A stretch of DNA of 64,000 nucleotides, taken from NCBI GenBank assembly GCA_023250955.1, contig JAHEZQ010000006.1:1-64000 (forward strand), in the 5' to 3' direction. Position numbers and translations under genes: made by a program. This document shows positions 9,113-18,437 of this stretch, one piece after another (the stretch's first letter is position 1; each line of letters begins with the position of its first letter). Below the pieces are notes generated by a model. That model did not search any database and had not been told where the DNA came from. It saw nothing but the letters and a program-made list of their open reading frames with translations. Origin of the DNA: Melioribacter sp. (GTDB taxonomy: Bacteria; Bacteroidota; Ignavibacteria; Ignavibacteriales; Melioribacteraceae).

Positions 9113-12100
9113 TTATTTAAGTAATATCATTTTCTTTGTTTGTGTGAATTCTCCAGTTTGTAATTTGTAAAAATAAATTCCATTAGGTAATTCAGTAGCA
9201 TCAAAATCAACTGAATAGGCGCCGCGGGATAATTGTAGATTGACTAACACTGCTATTTCTTGTCCGAGAGTGTTGTAAACACTTAGTCTCACAACTACAT
9301 CTTTTGGTAAACCAAACTGAATTTTTGTTGTTGGATTGAAAGGATTAGGATAGCTTTGTGCTAAATAAAAATTGGCGATTAATTCATTTTGATTATCTCT
9401 AATGGAAGTCGAAAGAGTATTGAATGAAATATCATTTCCTAAGGTAGCACCTGCTGAACTAACAGCTTTTACTCTAAAATGATATGAAGTATTAGGGTTA
9501 AGCAAATTGATAGTTGCTGTAACATTTATGTTTGTAGATCCAGTTACAGGACTTTCATTTGCAGTAATTATATTTCCATAACTTGTTGTAAGTCCGAATT
9601 CGAATGTCACAATTGTTGAAACACCATTTGCATTTACAGCTCCATTCAGCAATGCACTTTGATTAGAAATATTAGAAGCTGAATTTGAAATGGCAAGAGG
9701 AGCAATAGCATTTGTAGCAAATGATTGATCATTGCCATAAGTTGTTCCACCAGAATTAACACCTTTTACTCTAAAATGGTATGTAGTATTTGGGCTAAGT
9801 GAATTTATAGTTGCTGTAACATTTGTGTTTGTTGATCCACTTACCGGACTTTCAATTGCAGCAATTGTATTTTCATAACTTGTTGTAGTTCCGTATTCAA
9901 ATGACACAATCGTTGAGACACCGTTCGCATTTACAGTTCCATTTAATAGAGCGCTATTTGAAGTGATACTCGAAGATGAATTTGTAGTTACTGTTGGCGC
10001 AATAGGATTTGTAGTAAACGATTGATCACTGCCGTATGTAGTTCCGCCAGAACTAACACCTTTTACTCTAAAATGGTATGTAGTATTTGGGCTAAGTGAA
10101 TTGATAGTTGCCGTAACATTTGTGTTTGTAGATCCAGTTACCGGACTTTCAATTGCAGTAATTGTATTTTCATAACTCGTTGTGGTTCCATATTCAAATG
10201 TAACTGTTGTTGATATATCGTTAGCATTAATACTACCATTTAATTTTGCACTATTTGATGTAATGTTAGATGCTGCATTTGTCGTTGCATTAGGTATACC
10301 GGCAGTTGTAATAAATGATTGATCGCTGCCGTATGTAGTACCGCCAGAACTAACACCTTTTACTCTAAAATGGTATGTGGTATTTGGGTTTAGTGAATTG
10401 ATAGTTGCTGTAACATTTGTGTTTGTTGAACCACTTACCGGACTTTCATTCGAAATAATTGTATTTCCATAACTCGTAGTTGTTCCGTATTCAAATGTTA
10501 CAATTGTTGAAACACCATTTGCATTTACAGTTCCGTTTAATAGAGCACTATTTGCAGTTATACCCGATGCTGAATTTGTTGTTACAATTGGTGCACTGAC
10601 AATTGTTGTAAACGATTGATCACTACCATAAGTTGTTCCAACGGAACTGACACCTTTCACTCTAAAATGATATGTAGTATTTGGGTTTAACGAATTAATA
10701 GTTGCAGAAACAGTTGTGTTAGTTGAACCGTTCACCGGGCTTTGATTTGCAGTAATAGTGTTTCCATAGCTTATTGTCGGTCCATATTCAAATGTGACTA
10801 CAGTCGAATTTCCATTCGCATTTACAATTCCGTTTAATGTACCTGAAACTGTTGTAATTCCATTTGCAGAATTTGTTATAGCAGATGGAGGCAAAGATGG
10901 TGTACCACTGCCATAAATCCATCTTATTCCATTTTGTTCATCTATTGATAAATTTCTTTTGATGGAACCGGAAGAAACAAATCCATACATTATTTTACTT
11001 GCATCTGCATTACCATATAAATCGCGTAAATTCAACCAATGGCCTAACTCATGTAATGCCACTGTTTGCACATCAAAATTGGAACCATCCTTACTAAAAT
11101 TGTATGAGTCATTGAAAACAATATCCGCTTCAATCATGTTACTGCCAATAAACAAATAAGAAGCAGTAGCTACTGATCCAGAAGTTGTTCCCCACATGAT
11201 CTCGTTAATTCCATCTATCGTCGATGTAGTGTTGGTAGTAGGGCCATCATAAATAAAAGAAAAATTTGAGCCTGCCGAGTTCCAAGAAGATGCTGCGGCA
11301 ACAATTTCATCACCTTCACCAATTAAATCATTTGTGTTTTCATTTATACGTAAATGAATTACTGGTGTACTTCCAGCCCATTTAACCCCACCATAACTAA
11401 ATGTGATCTGAAAAGTATATCCGGCACTAGTTCCATTAGTGGTAGTAACTGTAACCGGGCCACTACCTGCTGAAGCAGGATAATCATTTATAGTACCGAT
11501 TGGTACTACACAAATTATTTGAGTATCGGACCAAGAAGAATAACTGCTTGGTTCTATCTTGGGCTCACCGTCTTTGTAGAAAAACTCAACTTTATTTGTC
11601 CCCCTAGTATTTCCGAAATTGGAGCCTGTAATGGTAACACTTGTATTTGTACCTGCAGATGCAGAAGAAGGGGAAATGTTTGTTATTCGTGGTAATCCGG
11701 CAACAGGCTGAATAGTAATGGTCTTTGTGAAATCATTATCTGCCTCATTACTTTCAGCAATTACGCTGGTAGCGTCGGCCGAAATTTTTATTGTGTGCGA
11801 ACCTGCAGAAAGAGTTCCTATATTATAATCTTCTATATAGCTATAATAACTGTATTGTAAACCCGGAACACTGAAATCAGCAACTGTAATTCCATCAACG
11901 TATAGTCTTACTATAAAAGTGGCAGTAATATCGGCTGGACCGTAATTTGCAACTGCCCAATCAATATAAATATTATCTGTCTCCAGAATTGCCCCAGCAT
12001 CTAGATGAGTGCTTGTGACTATGGAAGTTACAATTTCTGCAGACCAGCCTGTGGGTTTGTAAGGTTTTAGATTTACCGCATCTAAAGTTGTGACATAATT

Positions 12101-12688
12101 TTTTTTTTTAATTACTTGAAGTGAATCAACACCACCAATTGGAGCGGAATTGTTTTTAAATTTCAATTCATCAATTTTAATCTCTGCATCAGCTAAATTT
12201 TGAGGGGGTTCAATTTTATTTTTAATTACATCTGATAAGTAGGTAATCAAATTCTCTGCTGGTACATATTTATTCTTTAGATAAACTTTTTCATCAATAA
12301 TATTAACCTTGCTAAGAATTTTTGACAAAGAAATGTTATTGTCCTTGGAAGAGAATAAAATCATTTCTTGTCCATCCTTGACTGAAAAGGAATTTGAAAC
12401 AACCTCCGATGTATCTCCTATTTTTCCGCCACTAATTTCAAATATAACTTGATTACTGGGGGAATATCCTTTCAAAATCTCCAATATTTGAAATGTTGCA
12501 TAAGTGTAAATGTGCTTTCCACGATTATCATTAACCCACTTTGCTTCTTGGTTAACAACTTTAGCTTTCATTATCAGATCAGATTTTAATAATAATTGAG
12601 GGAAATTTTTTAGACCACTTTCTTGGGCGATGGAAGAAGAGACTATCAAGATAAATATAAATAAAAAAGTAACAGAATTATTCTTCAT
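9113..12688 (-). CDS. secreted metzincin-like metalloprotease with CARDB, IPT/TIG and five tandem repeats, type IX sorting domain
   Basis: A 1191-residue protein. Signal peptide about 1-21. Residues 22-160 match nothing I recognise. A CARDB-like domain (IYIDWAVANYG...ADITATFIVRLYVDG) covers about 235-325 and an IPT/TIG domain (SPSSASAGTNTSVTITGSNFG) about 335-430. A peptidase domain at about 430-600 has HELGHWLNLRD, an HExxHxxxxxD zinc site with Asp as third ligand, and SKIMYG as the Met-turn. Five repeats of about 98 residues (NANGxST.VTFEYG...PNTTYHFRVKG) follow at about 605-1090. The last 84 residues are the type IX secretion sorting domain (SYPNPFNPTTKIQFGLP). It is probably exported and cell-surface attached, or released. 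Its substrate is unknown. Confidence 0.85.
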   Translation of the reverse strand: MKNNSVTFLFIFILIVSSSIAQESGLKNFPQLLLKSDLIMKAKVVNQEAKWVNDNRGKHIYTYATFQILEILKGYSPSNQVIFEISGGKIGDTSEVVSNSFSVKDGQEMILFSSKDNNISLSKILSKVNIIDEKVYLKNKYVPAENLITYLSDVIKNKIEPPQNLADAEIKIDELKFKNNSAPIGGVDSLQVIKKKNYVTTLDAVNLKPYKPTGWSAEIVTSIVTSTHLDAGAILETDNIYIDWAVANYGPADITATFIVRLYVDGITVADFSVPGLQYSYYSYIEDYNIGTLSAGSHTIKISADATSVIAESNEADNDFTKTITIQPVAGLPRITNISPSSASAGTNTSVTITGSNFGNTRGTNKVEFFYKDGEPKIEPSSYSSWSDTQIICVVPIGTINDYPASAGSGPVTVTTTNGTSAGYTFQITFSYGGVKWAGSTPVIHLRINENTNDLIGEGDEIVAAASSWNSAGSNFSFIYDGPTTNTTSTIDGINEIMWGTTSGSVATASYLFIGSNMIEADIVFNDSYNFSKDGSNFDVQTVALHELGHWLNLRDLYGNADASKIMYGFVSSGSIKRNLSIDEQNGIRWIYGSGTPSLPPSAITNSANGITTVSGTLNGIVNANGNSTVVTFEYGPTISYGNTITANQSPVNGSTNTTVSATINSLNPNTTYHFRVKGVSSVGTTYGSDQSFTTIVSAPIVTTNSASGITANSALLNGTVNANGVSTIVTFEYGTTTSYGNTIISNESPVSGSTNTNVTATINSLNPNTTYHFRVKGVSSGGTTYGSDQSFITTAGIPNATTNAASNITSNSAKLNGSINANDISTTVTFEYGTTTSYENTITAIESPVTGSTNTNVTATINSLSPNTTYHFRVKGVSSGGTTYGSDQSFTTNPIAPTVTTNSSSSITSNSALLNGTVNANGVSTIVSFEYGTTTSYENTIAAIESPVSGSTNTNVTATINSLSPNTTYHFRVKGVNSGGTTYGNDQSFATNAIAPLAISNSASNISNQSALLNGAVNANGVSTIVTFEFGLTTSYGNIITANESPVTGSTNINVTATINLLNPNTSYHFRVKAVSSAGATLGNDISFNTLSTSIRDNQNELIANFYLAQSYPNPFNPTTKIQFGLPKDVVVRLSVYNTLGQEIAVLVNLQLSRGAYSVDFDATELPNGIYFYKLQTGEFTQTKKMILLK
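9420..10890 (-). repeat. five in-frame tandem repeats of about 295 bp inside the secreted protease gene
   Basis: A unit of about 294-297 bp recurs five times. It is easily followed by the block encoding TYHFRVKG, which starts near 9470, 9770, 10065, 10365 and 10660 on the plus strand. Units share long nearly identical stretches at DNA level, which points to recent duplication or homogenisation. Each encodes a fibronectin-III-like beta domain. The copy number may vary between strains or be mis-assembled. Confidence 0.8.
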
Positions 12689-13032
12689 AAATTAATTTCT
12701 TATATAAAAAGTAAATGTTAAATAAAAAACATTTTTTACATTCTATATTATAGAATTCAAAAAGCCATTAGAATATACAAATTATTCATAAAGACTGATG
12801 CAAATAATCCCCGAAAAAGTATGCATACTTCAACTTCTGATATCAATTCAAAATTTAGGAGAGACTATGTGTAACAAACCTGAAAAACCTTCTATCAAAT
12901 GTGTAACACCTAATGCTGTGGCAGTTCTTATACTTAAGGATATCATAATTTTTCGGTTAAAATATTCCTTTTCAACACAAACGAACTAATTCATTTCTTC
13001 ACATAAGCCAAGTATTAAAAACTCTCCGATTT
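12689..13032. other. AT-rich intergenic region upstream of purM
   Basis: 344 bases between the protease gene (leftward) and purM (rightward). The first 100 bases are very AT-rich and should carry the protease promoter. A 40-codon open frame with a good ribosome site lies at 12867-12989 and is listed separately. No RNA gene, riboswitch or strong hairpin was recognised. Confidence 0.45.
12867..12989 (+). CDS. possible small protein of unknown function (40 aa)
   Basis: ATG at 12867 is preceded by AGGAGAG at 12857-12863, one of the better ribosome sites in the window. The frame encodes 40 residues beginning MCNKPEKPSIKCVTPNAV, with cysteines at positions 2 and 12, a short hydrophobic stretch (AVAVLILKDIIIF) and a basic tail. 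I recognise no family. The frame could be extended upstream to 12798, but the ribosome site supports 12867. In AT-rich intergenic DNA a frame this short can arise by chance. Confidence 0.25.
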   Translation: MCNKPEKPSIKCVTPNAVAVLILKDIIIFRLKYSFSTQTN

Positions 13033-13068
13033 ATGGTTATATTTAGAGAGAAATTTTTTGAGGAAATC

Positions 13069-14067
13069 TTGACCATTACTTACAAATCTGCTGGTGTCGA
13101 TATTCACGCTGGCGACGAAACAGTTGAAAAAATAAAATCGCTTGCCAAATCAACATTTAATAAAAATGTTCTTTCCGGAATCGGTCTTTTTGGCGCGTTC
13201 TATAATGTTGATCTTAACAAATGGAAAAATCCTGTTCTTGTTTCAAGTGTTGATGGTGTAGGTACAAAATTAAAAGTTGCTTTCGCAATGGATAAACATG
13301 ATACTGTCGGACAAGATCTGGTGAATCATTGTGTTAATGATATTGCAGTGTGCGGTGCAGAACCGCAATATTTTATGGATTACCTTGCTTTCGGAAAACT
13401 CTTTCCTGAGAAAGCTGAACAGATCATAAAAGGTTTTTCGATTGCATGTAAAGAGAATAATGTTGCGCTGATTGGCGGAGAGACGGCAGAGATGCCCGGG
13501 CTTTATAATGAGAATGAGTATGATATGTCGGGAACGATAGTTGGACTTGTAGAACGTGAAAAAGTAATTGACGGAAGAAACGTAAAGAAGGGCGACATAT
13601 TAATTGGTTATAAATCAACCGGACTTCATACCAATGGTTACTCATTGGCAAGAAAAATTCTGTTTGAAAAATTTTCTGTGAATGATACACACGATCTACT
13701 TGAACTTTCTATTGGTGAAGAATTGTTGAGAGTTCATAGATCATACTTAAAACTAATACATGAATTAAAAGAAAATATCTCCATAAATGCTTTTTCCCAT
13801 ATAACTGGTGGAGGAATAATCGGGAATACAAAACGTGTTGTTCCTAAAAATTTACAATTAAAAATTGACTGGAATGCTTGGAAAGTGTTACCGATTTTTA
13901 AGTTGATACAACAAATTGGAAATGTTGCAGATGAAGAGATGAGAAAGGTTTTTAATTTAGGAATTGGTTTGATTGCAATTGTTGATAAGAATGATGTTGA
14001 TAAAACTCTTTTTCTCTCAAATAGGATTAATGAAACCGGAATTGTGATTGGAGAAGTGACATCATAA
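13069..14067 (+). CDS. purM: phosphoribosylformylglycinamidine cyclo-ligase (AIR synthase)
   Basis: Converts FGAM and ATP to aminoimidazole ribonucleotide in purine synthesis. The start chosen is TTG at 13069, preceded by GAGGA. It gives MTITYKSAGVDIHAG, the normal PurM N-terminus; an in-frame ATG at 13033 would add 12 unusual residues. Family motifs are visible: LVSSVDGVGTKLKVA, HCVNDIAVCGAEPQYFMDYLAFGKL, LIGGETAEMPG and HITGGGIIGN. Length about 332 residues is slightly short of E. coli PurM. The gene stands alone, with no other pur genes in the window. Confidence 0.95.
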   Translation: MTITYKSAGVDIHAGDETVEKIKSLAKSTFNKNVLSGIGLFGAFYNVDLNKWKNPVLVSSVDGVGTKLKVAFAMDKHDTVGQDLVNHCVNDIAVCGAEPQYFMDYLAFGKLFPEKAEQIIKGFSIACKENNVALIGGETAEMPGLYNENEYDMSGTIVGLVEREKVIDGRNVKKGDILIGYKSTGLHTNGYSLARKILFEKFSVNDTHDLLELSIGEELLRVHRSYLKLIHELKENISINAFSHITGGGIIGNTKRVVPKNLQLKIDWNAWKVLPIFKLIQQIGNVADEEMRKVFNLGIGLIAIVDKNDVDKTLFLSNRINETGIVIGEVTS

Positions 14068-14069
14068 AA

Positions 14070-14147
14070 GTCATTCTGAATCCCGATTTATCGGGATGAA
14101 GAATCTCAAGAGCAATTTTGAGATTCCTCGCTTCGCTCGGAATGATA
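14070..14147. repeat. palindromic intergenic repeat with nested hairpins
   Basis: Between purM and the tatD fusion lies a compound palindrome. It contains a perfect hairpin TCCCGAT-ATCGGGA at 14081-14096, a second one AATCTC (14102-14107) with GAGATT (14120-14125), and outer ends TCATTC and GGAATGA. Elements with GTCATTCTGAA and CTTCGCTCGGAATGA ends are a familiar dispersed intergenic repeat in this group of bacteria, from memory. It may also act as an mRNA 3' end structure for purM. No U-tract follows. Confidence 0.6.
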
Positions 14148-14171
14148 CATAACTAAATTCGATGAAAAAAT

Positions 14172-15530
14172 ATGTTTATAGATACACACACACATCTTTT
14201 CTATCCAAACTTTGAAGGTGACGTTGACAAAGTAATTGAACGTGCTATTCAATCAGGCGTTGATTATATGATAATTCCCGGGACTGATCTTGCAACTTCA
14301 TTACAAGCGATCGAACTTGCAGAGAAATACGACAATATTTATGCCGCTGTTGGTGTACATCCGCACGATTCAAAAGATTGGAATGATTCTTTAATTGAAA
14401 AATTGGAATATCTTGCTAAGAATAAAAAAGTTATTGCGATTGGTGAAATCGGTTTGGATTACTATTATGATTTCTCTCCTCGCGAAATTCAAATCAAAGC
14501 TTTCGAATCACAAATTCAGCTTGCTTTAAAATTAAATCTGCCGATCATAGTTCATAATCGCGAAGCCAACGATGATATAATGAACATCGCTCGCATATAC
14601 AAAGATTCAGGTTTACGAGCGCAGTATCATTGTTTTGCAGGATCAATTGCTGATGCACGCGAACTTGTAGAAATGCATCATTACATTTCGTTTCCTGGAA
14701 TTGTTACATTTAAGAATGCCGAGAGCGTTCGCAAAGTTTTAAGCCGTGTTGCTATAGAAAATTTATTGCTTGAAACCGATTCACCATTTATGACACCTGT
14801 TCCTCACCGTGGAGAACGGAATGAACCGGCATATATAAAATTGATCGCTGAAAAAATTGCAGAGGTTCATCACTTGACAACTGAAGATGTTGGTAAAGCT
14901 ACCACTTACAATGCCCATAAACTTTTTGGCATTGGAGAAAAACCCAAATTGAGTTTTACATATAGAATTGGAGAAGTTCTTTATATCAATGTTACTAACC
15001 GCTGTAATGCCGATTGTGTTTTCTGTGACCGTAAAGGTGAAGCTGTTATTAACGGCTACAATTTAAAAATGTCGAAATCGGAAGAGCCTGAAGCCGAAGT
15101 TTATATTAACGAAATCGGCGATCCGAAAAAATATAAAGAAATTGTTTTTTGCGGATACGGAGAACCAACTATCAGATGGAACGTTGTTAAGCAAGTTGCA
15201 AAGTATGTAAAAGATTTTGGCGGTAATACCCGGATGAATTCAGACGGACATGGAAACTTTATCAACAAGAGAGATATCACGCCAGAATTGAAAGGATTGA
15301 TCGACACGGTTTCAATTAGTTTGAACTCAACCGATCCGGTTCAATACGGAAAGTTGATGCGTGTTGATCAATCAATGCACAAAGAGATGTTGGACTTTGC
15401 AAGAAAAGCGAAAAATTATACTCATGTTGTTCTTTCTATTGTTGGACTTAGCGGGGTTGATTCTGAAGCAGCTAAAAAATTCGTTTCTGAAGAAGTTGGC
15501 GTTGATTTCCGTGAGCGGGAATATTTCTAA
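14172..15530 (+). CDS. tatD: TatD-family metal-dependent nuclease fused to a radical SAM domain
   Basis: A 452-residue fusion. Residues 1 to about 257 form a complete TatD amidohydrolase-fold nuclease: DTHTHL with metal ligands His6 and His8, GEIGLDYYYD, IVHNRE, YHCFAGS and LLETDSPF. From about 262 a radical SAM domain follows, with the cluster motif CNADCVFC (Cys278, Cys282, Cys285), FCGYGEPTIRWN and the ending VDFREREYF. The second part matches the small radical SAM proteins known to sit beside tatD; here they are one chain. I see no stop or frameshift at the junction. The reaction of the radical SAM part is not known. Confidence 0.88.
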   Translation: MFIDTHTHLFYPNFEGDVDKVIERAIQSGVDYMIIPGTDLATSLQAIELAEKYDNIYAAVGVHPHDSKDWNDSLIEKLEYLAKNKKVIAIGEIGLDYYYDFSPREIQIKAFESQIQLALKLNLPIIVHNREANDDIMNIARIYKDSGLRAQYHCFAGSIADARELVEMHHYISFPGIVTFKNAESVRKVLSRVAIENLLLETDSPFMTPVPHRGERNEPAYIKLIAEKIAEVHHLTTEDVGKATTYNAHKLFGIGEKPKLSFTYRIGEVLYINVTNRCNADCVFCDRKGEAVINGYNLKMSKSEEPEAEVYINEIGDPKKYKEIVFCGYGEPTIRWNVVKQVAKYVKDFGGNTRMNSDGHGNFINKRDITPELKGLIDTVSISLNSTDPVQYGKLMRVDQSMHKEMLDFARKAKNYTHVVLSIVGLSGVDSEAAKKFVSEEVGVDFREREYF

Positions 15531-15538
15531 AAAAATAA

Positions 15539-16987
15539 ATGAGAATTATGATTGCTCGGAAAAATTTTTTACTCATTCTCTTAATCTTACTCTTGTCCAT
15601 ATTTCAAGCATGCGCTTCTTTTCAATCAACTAATCAGATTAATCAAAATAGAATAGACAGCCTGCTCTCTTCAGATTTTTTCAATTCGTCTCAAGCAGGA
15701 ATCTCATTTTATGATCTAACTGAGAACAAACTGTTATTTAAAAGAAACGAAAAACTTTTATTCCGTCCCGCATCAAACGAAAAGATATTAACAACAGCTG
15801 CGGGGTATTTATTTCTTGGTGAGAATTACAAGTTCAAAACTTCTGTTTACCATACAGGAGAAGTTAATGATTCAATATGTAATGGTGATATTTACATTGT
15901 TGGCGGATTCGATCCGGATTTTACATCACACGATTTGGACTCAATTGTTAGTGAAATAAAACATTCTGGGATAAAAGAAATTAGCGGCAATATTTATGGC
16001 GATGTCTCGGCTATGGATTTTTTATTCTGGGGTGAAGGTTGGATGTGGAATGATGATCCGGAACCATATGCTGCTTATCTTACGCCCTTAACCATAAATA
16101 AAAACAGTGTTCAAATCGCTTATGGGCCGGGTGAAATTGGCAAAGAGGCAATCATTGAATTAATTCCCAAGACAGATTTTCTCCCAATACGCAATTCATC
16201 AGTAACAGTTGATACTGGGAAAACAACTATAAGAGTCACTCGAGATTGGATCAATCGAAACAATACAATTCTTGTGTCTGGAAATATTACAAAAACATCA
16301 AAACGGGATACGATTTCAATAAATGTTTTTAATCCGGCTTTTTATTTTCTAAATCTTATGAAAGAAAGCATAAAACAAAACGGCATCTCTTTCAAAGGAA
16401 AAGTTGATACTTTAACTCTACCACAACAAGCAAAAAAAATATTTTCTTTTGAACGCAACATAGAACCAGTAATTACTAACACAAATAAAATAAGTGATAA
16501 CCTTAGTGCGGAAATGATCCTGCGTGCGCTTGCATTAAATCCTACTAATAAACCAGCTACTGCAGAAAAAGGAATTCGGTTCGTTGATAGTCTAATCACA
16601 CTAGCAGGGTTAAATCCTAAAAGTTATAGAATTGTTGACGGATCGGGACTTTCTAATTATAATCTTATCTCGGCAGAATTATTATCTGAGATATTAAAAT
16701 ATTATTATTTCAAAAAGCCTGATCTCTTCCCAAAACTTTTAAGTTCGTTTCCTATATCAGGTGTTGACGGAACTTTGAAAAATCGTATGAAAGAAAGCAA
16801 GGCGTTCAAACGTGTTCATGCCAAAACCGGAACTATAAGCGGAGTAAGTAGTCTCTCAGGATATCTTGAAAGTAAGAGCGGACATATGATTGCCTTTTCA
16901 ATATTAATTCAGAATTTTGTCGGTTCATCAGCTCATGCACGTTCTATTCAAGATAAATTATGTGAAATTATTTTCGAGATGAATTAA
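15539..16987 (+). CDS. dacB: D-alanyl-D-alanine carboxypeptidase/endopeptidase (PBP4, DacB-type)
   Basis: A 482-residue penicillin-binding protein that trims or cleaves peptide cross-links in the periplasm. The three active-site motifs of the serine peptidase S13 family are visible: SNEK (Ser79, Lys82), SNYN in DGSGLSNYN near 370 and KTGT near 430. The inserted PBP4 domain lies between the first two. The N-terminal hydrophobic stretch ends at Cys25 (IFQAC), so it could be a lipoprotein, although the lipobox is poor. It starts 8 bases after the TatD fusion and 11 bases before prmA. Confidence 0.9.
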   Translation: MRIMIARKNFLLILLILLLSIFQACASFQSTNQINQNRIDSLLSSDFFNSSQAGISFYDLTENKLLFKRNEKLLFRPASNEKILTTAAGYLFLGENYKFKTSVYHTGEVNDSICNGDIYIVGGFDPDFTSHDLDSIVSEIKHSGIKEISGNIYGDVSAMDFLFWGEGWMWNDDPEPYAAYLTPLTINKNSVQIAYGPGEIGKEAIIELIPKTDFLPIRNSSVTVDTGKTTIRVTRDWINRNNTILVSGNITKTSKRDTISINVFNPAFYFLNLMKESIKQNGISFKGKVDTLTLPQQAKKIFSFERNIEPVITNTNKISDNLSAEMILRALALNPTNKPATAEKGIRFVDSLITLAGLNPKSYRIVDGSGLSNYNLISAELLSEILKYYYFKKPDLFPKLLSSFPISGVDGTLKNRMKESKAFKRVHAKTGTISGVSSLSGYLESKSGHMIAFSILIQNFVGSSAHARSIQDKLCEIIFEMN

Positions 16988-16998
16988 GAATTCAATAA

Positions 16999-17847
16999 AT
17001 GAAAACATTTAAAAAATTTATTATTACAACCAAACCAACTAACAATGACCTGGTCAGCGGATTATTATGGCAATTGGATATTGACGGTATCAATGAGACT
17101 GATAACGGAGTAATAGTATTCGCAAACTCATCTAAAAATATTTCCCGTGATGATATTGGAATTATTTTAAGAGAGATGATTGATGAAAAACTTATAGAAT
17201 CATTTTACATTCAGGAAGAAACACTTGAAGACAAGAATTGGAACGAGGAATACGAAAAAAATGTGCGGGTTATTGAAGTAACTGAAAAGATTGTTATTAA
17301 ACCTTCATTTAAGGAATACATTTCTAAACCTGGACAAATCATTATTACAATTGATCCTAAAATGTCATTTGGCACCGGCGAGCATGCTACAACTCAACTG
17401 GTTCTTCAATTGATTGAAAAATATATACACGGTGGAGAAAAAGTTTTGGATGTTGGTTCCGGAACTGCAGTCTTAGGCATTAGTACTGTTTTGCTGAGCG
17501 CAGCTTCTTCCCTTTGTATTGATAATGATGAATGGTGCGTTCTAAACGGTAATGAGAATGTTAATGCTAATTATCTTAGTAGTAAGGTAGAAATTCGGTT
17601 GGCAGAGATTAAGCAAATTGAAGAAAAAGAATTTGATCTAATCGTTGCAAATATTAATAAACATATTTTATTAGAAATTGCTGATGAAATAAAAATTAAG
17701 ATAAAAAAAAATGGTACAATTATTTTATCAGGACTACTAATCTCAGATGAGAATGATATTGTAGAAAAATATACACAGCTTCAATTTAAGCTTATAGAAA
17801 AAATCACAATGGATGAATGGTGCGCACTGGTGTTTCAATTACAATAA
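16999..17847 (+). CDS. prmA: ribosomal protein L11 methyltransferase
   Basis: A 282-residue SAM-dependent enzyme that trimethylates ribosomal protein L11. The diagnostic motif MSFGTGEHATTQL precedes the SAM-binding DVGSGTAVLGIS, and the catalytic-region motif is VANINKHILLEIA. The N-terminal substrate-recognition domain (residues 1-90) is present but diverged. It follows the PBP4 gene by 11 bases and is convergent with the MarR gene, with only 6 bases between the ends. Confidence 0.93.
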   Translation: MKTFKKFIITTKPTNNDLVSGLLWQLDIDGINETDNGVIVFANSSKNISRDDIGIILREMIDEKLIESFYIQEETLEDKNWNEEYEKNVRVIEVTEKIVIKPSFKEYISKPGQIIITIDPKMSFGTGEHATTQLVLQLIEKYIHGGEKVLDVGSGTAVLGISTVLLSAASSLCIDNDEWCVLNGNENVNANYLSSKVEIRLAEIKQIEEKEFDLIVANINKHILLEIADEIKIKIKKNGTIILSGLLISDENDIVEKYTQLQFKLIEKITMDEWCALVFQLQ

Positions 17848-17853
17848 TAAAAA

Positions 17854-18282
17854 CTAAAACCTGTCGAGTAAATTGATAATCGCCATTTGTTCATTTTCAC
17901 TGAGTGAAGAAACCATTGTAGAAATGTTTGTATAATATTCAGGCAAAATAGATTCTATCTTATCTCTACCCGAGTCTGTTAGGTCCGCAAGAATAACCCG
18001 CCTATCTTCTTTCGAATGAGTTCTTTTTACAAATCCTTCTTTCTCAAGATTGTCAACAACACATGTAATATTAGCTCCTGTGACCATCATTTCATCACTG
18101 ATTTTTTTCAATGATAAAGATCCGGATTTGTGAAGAATCTCAAGAACACCAAACTGTGGAGAGGTTAATTTTTGCTCAAACATTTGTTTTGCTTGAACTT
18201 TACGAAATTTATCGTTTGCTCTAGAAATTTTTTCACATAATTCTAAAGCAAGAACTTTTTTATCATTAAACATTACGGCCAA
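17854..18282 (-). CDS. MarR-family transcriptional regulator
   Basis: A 142-residue winged-helix regulator. The recognition region reads LKKISDEMMVTGANITCVVDNLEKEGFV, followed by the MarR wing RTHSKEDRRVILADLTDSG, with the conserved DRR. Helices at both ends should form the dimer. It is divergent from the menaquinone operon across 271 bases that contain an AT-rich 11-bp-arm palindrome at 18438-18461. Control of itself or of menF is an inference from position. The ligand is unknown. Confidence 0.88.
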   Translation of the reverse strand: MAVMFNDKKVLALELCEKISRANDKFRKVQAKQMFEQKLTSPQFGVLEILHKSGSLSLKKISDEMMVTGANITCVVDNLEKEGFVKRTHSKEDRRVILADLTDSGRDKIESILPEYYTNISTMVSSLSENEQMAIINLLDRF

Positions 18283-18437
18283 TCCTTTCCATTATTTTCG
18301 AAAACTATGATAATTCGTGAATTTTGAATATTTCATCGTAATTTTACTAATAATAGCTAATGGATAATTTAATCAACGTTTTAGCAAAAATAAATTAATA
18401 AGGAGTTAAAAAGACATAAAATTTTTAATTTGGTTTT

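Noticed and set aside
9420-10890. Regular repeats considered as a CRISPR array
   Set aside because: The unit is about 295 bp, in frame and encodes fibronectin-like domains; there are no short direct repeats with unique spacers.
15361-15633. Open frame of 90 codons across the end of the TatD fusion and start of the PBP4 gene
   Set aside because: It overlaps two well-supported genes in another frame and has no family features.
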